Below, piece after piece: positions 62,873-64,000 of a DNA stretch of 64,000 nt. A program made the translations under genes and the position numbers. Source of the DNA: Frondihabitans sp. PAMC 28766 (GTDB taxonomy: Bacteria; Actinomycetota; Actinomycetes; Actinomycetales; Microbacteriaceae); NCBI RefSeq assembly GCF_001577365.1, contig NZ_CP014513.1, positions 1,302,001 through 1,366,000 on the forward strand, written 5' to 3'. The first letter of the stretch is position 1. Each line of letters opens with the position of its first letter. The notes below the pieces were generated by a model. The model saw only the letters and a list, made by a program, of their open reading frames with translations, searched no databases and had not been told where the DNA came from.

Positions 62873-64000
62873 CTAGTCGACGCGGTGGGCGCCGTCCGCG
62901 GCGTGCACCGCGAAGATCGTGGGCTCGCGATAGTCAGCCGCCGCGAAGGCGTCGAGCACCGCGGCGCTCACGGCGTCGCGGAGAGCCGTCGGCACGAGAG
63001 CGATCGCGGCCCCGCCGAAGCCGCCACCCGTCATGCGGGCCCCGATGGCCCCGGCATCCTGCGACGTCGCCACGGCGAGGTCGAGCTCGGGCACCGAGAT
63101 CTCGAAGTCGTCGCGCATCGACACGTGCGAGGCGTCGAGAAGCGGCCCGATGGCACCTGGGCCGTTGGTGCGGAGCGTGCGCACCGTGTCGAGTACGCGC
63201 TGGTTCTCGGTCAGGATGTGGCGAACGCGGCGGAACGTCACGTCGTCGAGGATCGACGAGGCCCGCGGCAGGTCGTCGACGTCGAGATCGCGCAGCGAGG
63301 GCACGCCCATGAGCGCAGCCCCCTTCTCGCACGACGCCCGCCGCTCGACGTAGCCGCCGGTGGCGTGCGCGTGCTCGACGTGGGTGTCGATCACGAGCAG
63401 CTCGAGCGAGGCCACGCCGAAGCCGAGGCCGATCACCTCGGCGTCGAGGCTGCGGCAGTCGAGGAAGACGGCGGAGTCGGCCTGGCCGAGCAGCGATGCG
63501 GACTGGTCCATGATGCCGGTGGGCGCGCCCACGGCGTCGTTCTCGGCGAGCTGCCCCACGGAGGCCAGGAATTGTCGCGTCACGTCGAGCGACCACAGCT
63601 CGGCGAAGCAGACGGCGGCGGCGCACTCGAGTGCGGCCGACGACGACAGCCCTGCGCCCACCGGAACGGAAGACTCGACGAAGATGTCGAGCCCCATCGC
63701 CCCTGATAGGGCCGACGCTGCCGACGGCAGCCCCAGGACCTCCGGCAGCTTCTGCCCCAGGGCCCACGCGATGCCGAAGACGTAGGCCGACCACCCCGAC
63801 ATAGCCTCAGGATCGAGGGCGTCGAGCGACATCTCGTGCAACCCGTCTTCGAAGGTCGACGCGACCCGCAGCAGACGGTCGTCGCGTCGCCCGACCGTGA
63901 TGGTCGTCGTCCGGTCGATCGCCATCGGGAAGACGAAGCCGTCGTTGTAGTCGGTGTGCTCGCCGATCAGGTTGACGCGGCCGGGCGCGGCCCAGCGGCC
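62873..64000 (-). CDS. galK: Galactokinase (N-terminus outside window)
   Basis: The frame remains open to base 64000 and reads GRWAAPGRVNLIGEHTDYND at the edge, the GHMP/galactokinase signature, so only a few N-terminal residues are missing. ATG 63925 is internal. Further motifs: SSVPVGAGLSSSAALECAAA (GHMP ATP loop), GIMDQSASLLGQA with the catalytic Asp, and ARMTGGGFGGAAIALVP. It phosphorylates galactose at C1 for the Leloir pathway. A galT gene probably lies upstream, beyond the window. Confidence 0.93.
   Translation of the reverse strand, partial: GRWAAPGRVNLIGEHTDYNDGFVFPMAIDRTTTITVGRRDDRLLRVASTFEDGLHEMSLDALDPEAMSGWSAYVFGIAWALGQKLPEVLGLPSAASALSGAMGLDIFVESSVPVGAGLSSSAALECAAAVCFAELWSLDVTRQFLASVGQLAENDAVGAPTGIMDQSASLLGQADSAVFLDCRSLDAEVIGLGFGVASLELLVIDTHVEHAHATGGYVERRASCEKGAALMGVPSLRDLDVDDLPRASSILDDVTFRRVRHILTENQRVLDTVRTLRTNGPGAIGPLLDASHVSMRDDFEISVPELDLAVATSQDAGAIGARMTGGGFGGAAIALVPTALRDAVSAAVLDAFAAADYREPTIFAVHAADGAHRVD

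Overview
The window is high-GC DNA with dense genes, frequent GTG/TTG starts and ATGA/GTGA stop-start overlaps. Together with the repeated sugar ABC operons controlled by ROK regulators, a monomeric isocitrate dehydrogenase and a ClpS/DUF2017 pair, this points to an actinobacterium, most likely a plant- or soil-associated member of the Microbacteriaceae. The family assignment is inference from style and gene content. No rRNA, tRNA or phage gene was seen.

Layout. 1-6.8 kb: tail of an AAA ATPase, a 40-codon small ORF, a heterodimeric ABC exporter pair, an alkyltransferase-like protein, a GNAT enzyme and a ROK regulator. 6.9-13.2 kb: a sugar ABC importer (binding protein plus two permeases) with a GH38 alpha-mannosidase. 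13.2-15.1 kb: an IS110-family insertion sequence, a C-rich tract and an array of 18-bp palindromes at ~33-bp spacing. 15.1-20.7 kb: an ArsR-like regulator, a phosphonatase-like HAD hydrolase and a putative 2-aminoethylphosphonate ABC importer whose ATPase is frameshifted. 20.8-23.1 kb: icd. 23.1-31.3 kb: a GlcNAc/chitooligosaccharide module (ROK kinase, ROK regulator, ABC importer, GH20 hexosaminidase, NagB). 31.4-38.2 kb: D-aminoacylase, then a minus-strand catabolic operon (MFS, frameshifted SDR, FAD oxidoreductase, FGGY kinase). 38.3-41.7 kb: small oxidoreductase, HAD phosphatase, RidA and a D-amino-acid deaminase-like enzyme. 41.7-48.6 kb: a third ROK/ABC operon with a GH4 glycosidase and a BadF-type kinase. 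48.7-53.3 kb: small membrane protein, epimerase, NagA, YrdB-like protein, PurU, HAD. 53.3-58.9 kb: frameshifted DHA2 efflux pump with its MarR regulator, GNAT, PIG-V-like glycosyltransferase, DUF2256/DUF3253 protein, DHA1 efflux pump. 58.9-59.5 kb: second palindrome array (43-bp period). 59.5-64 kb: DUF2017, ClpS, a ZTP riboswitch with glyA-folD, and partial galK.

How it works together. GH38, GH20, NagA, NagB and two candidate amino-sugar/glucose kinases supply an almost complete route from GlcNAc- and mannose-containing glycans (fungal wall, chitin oligomers, N-glycans) to fructose-6-phosphate, fed by three ABC importers that carry no ATPase of their own and probably share one encoded elsewhere. 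The D-aminoacylase and D-amino-acid deaminase/RidA pair would fit use of D-amino-acid debris. ZTP-controlled glyA-folD and PurU handle one-carbon units.

Most unusual points: two separate arrays of the same SnaBI-centred 18-bp palindrome with regular but different periods; a dispersed family of intergenic hairpins built on CCCTTACCTTTTCGGC; three otherwise normal genes each broken by one missing G or C, which could be assembly errors; and an IS110 element whose leader may encode a bridge RNA.
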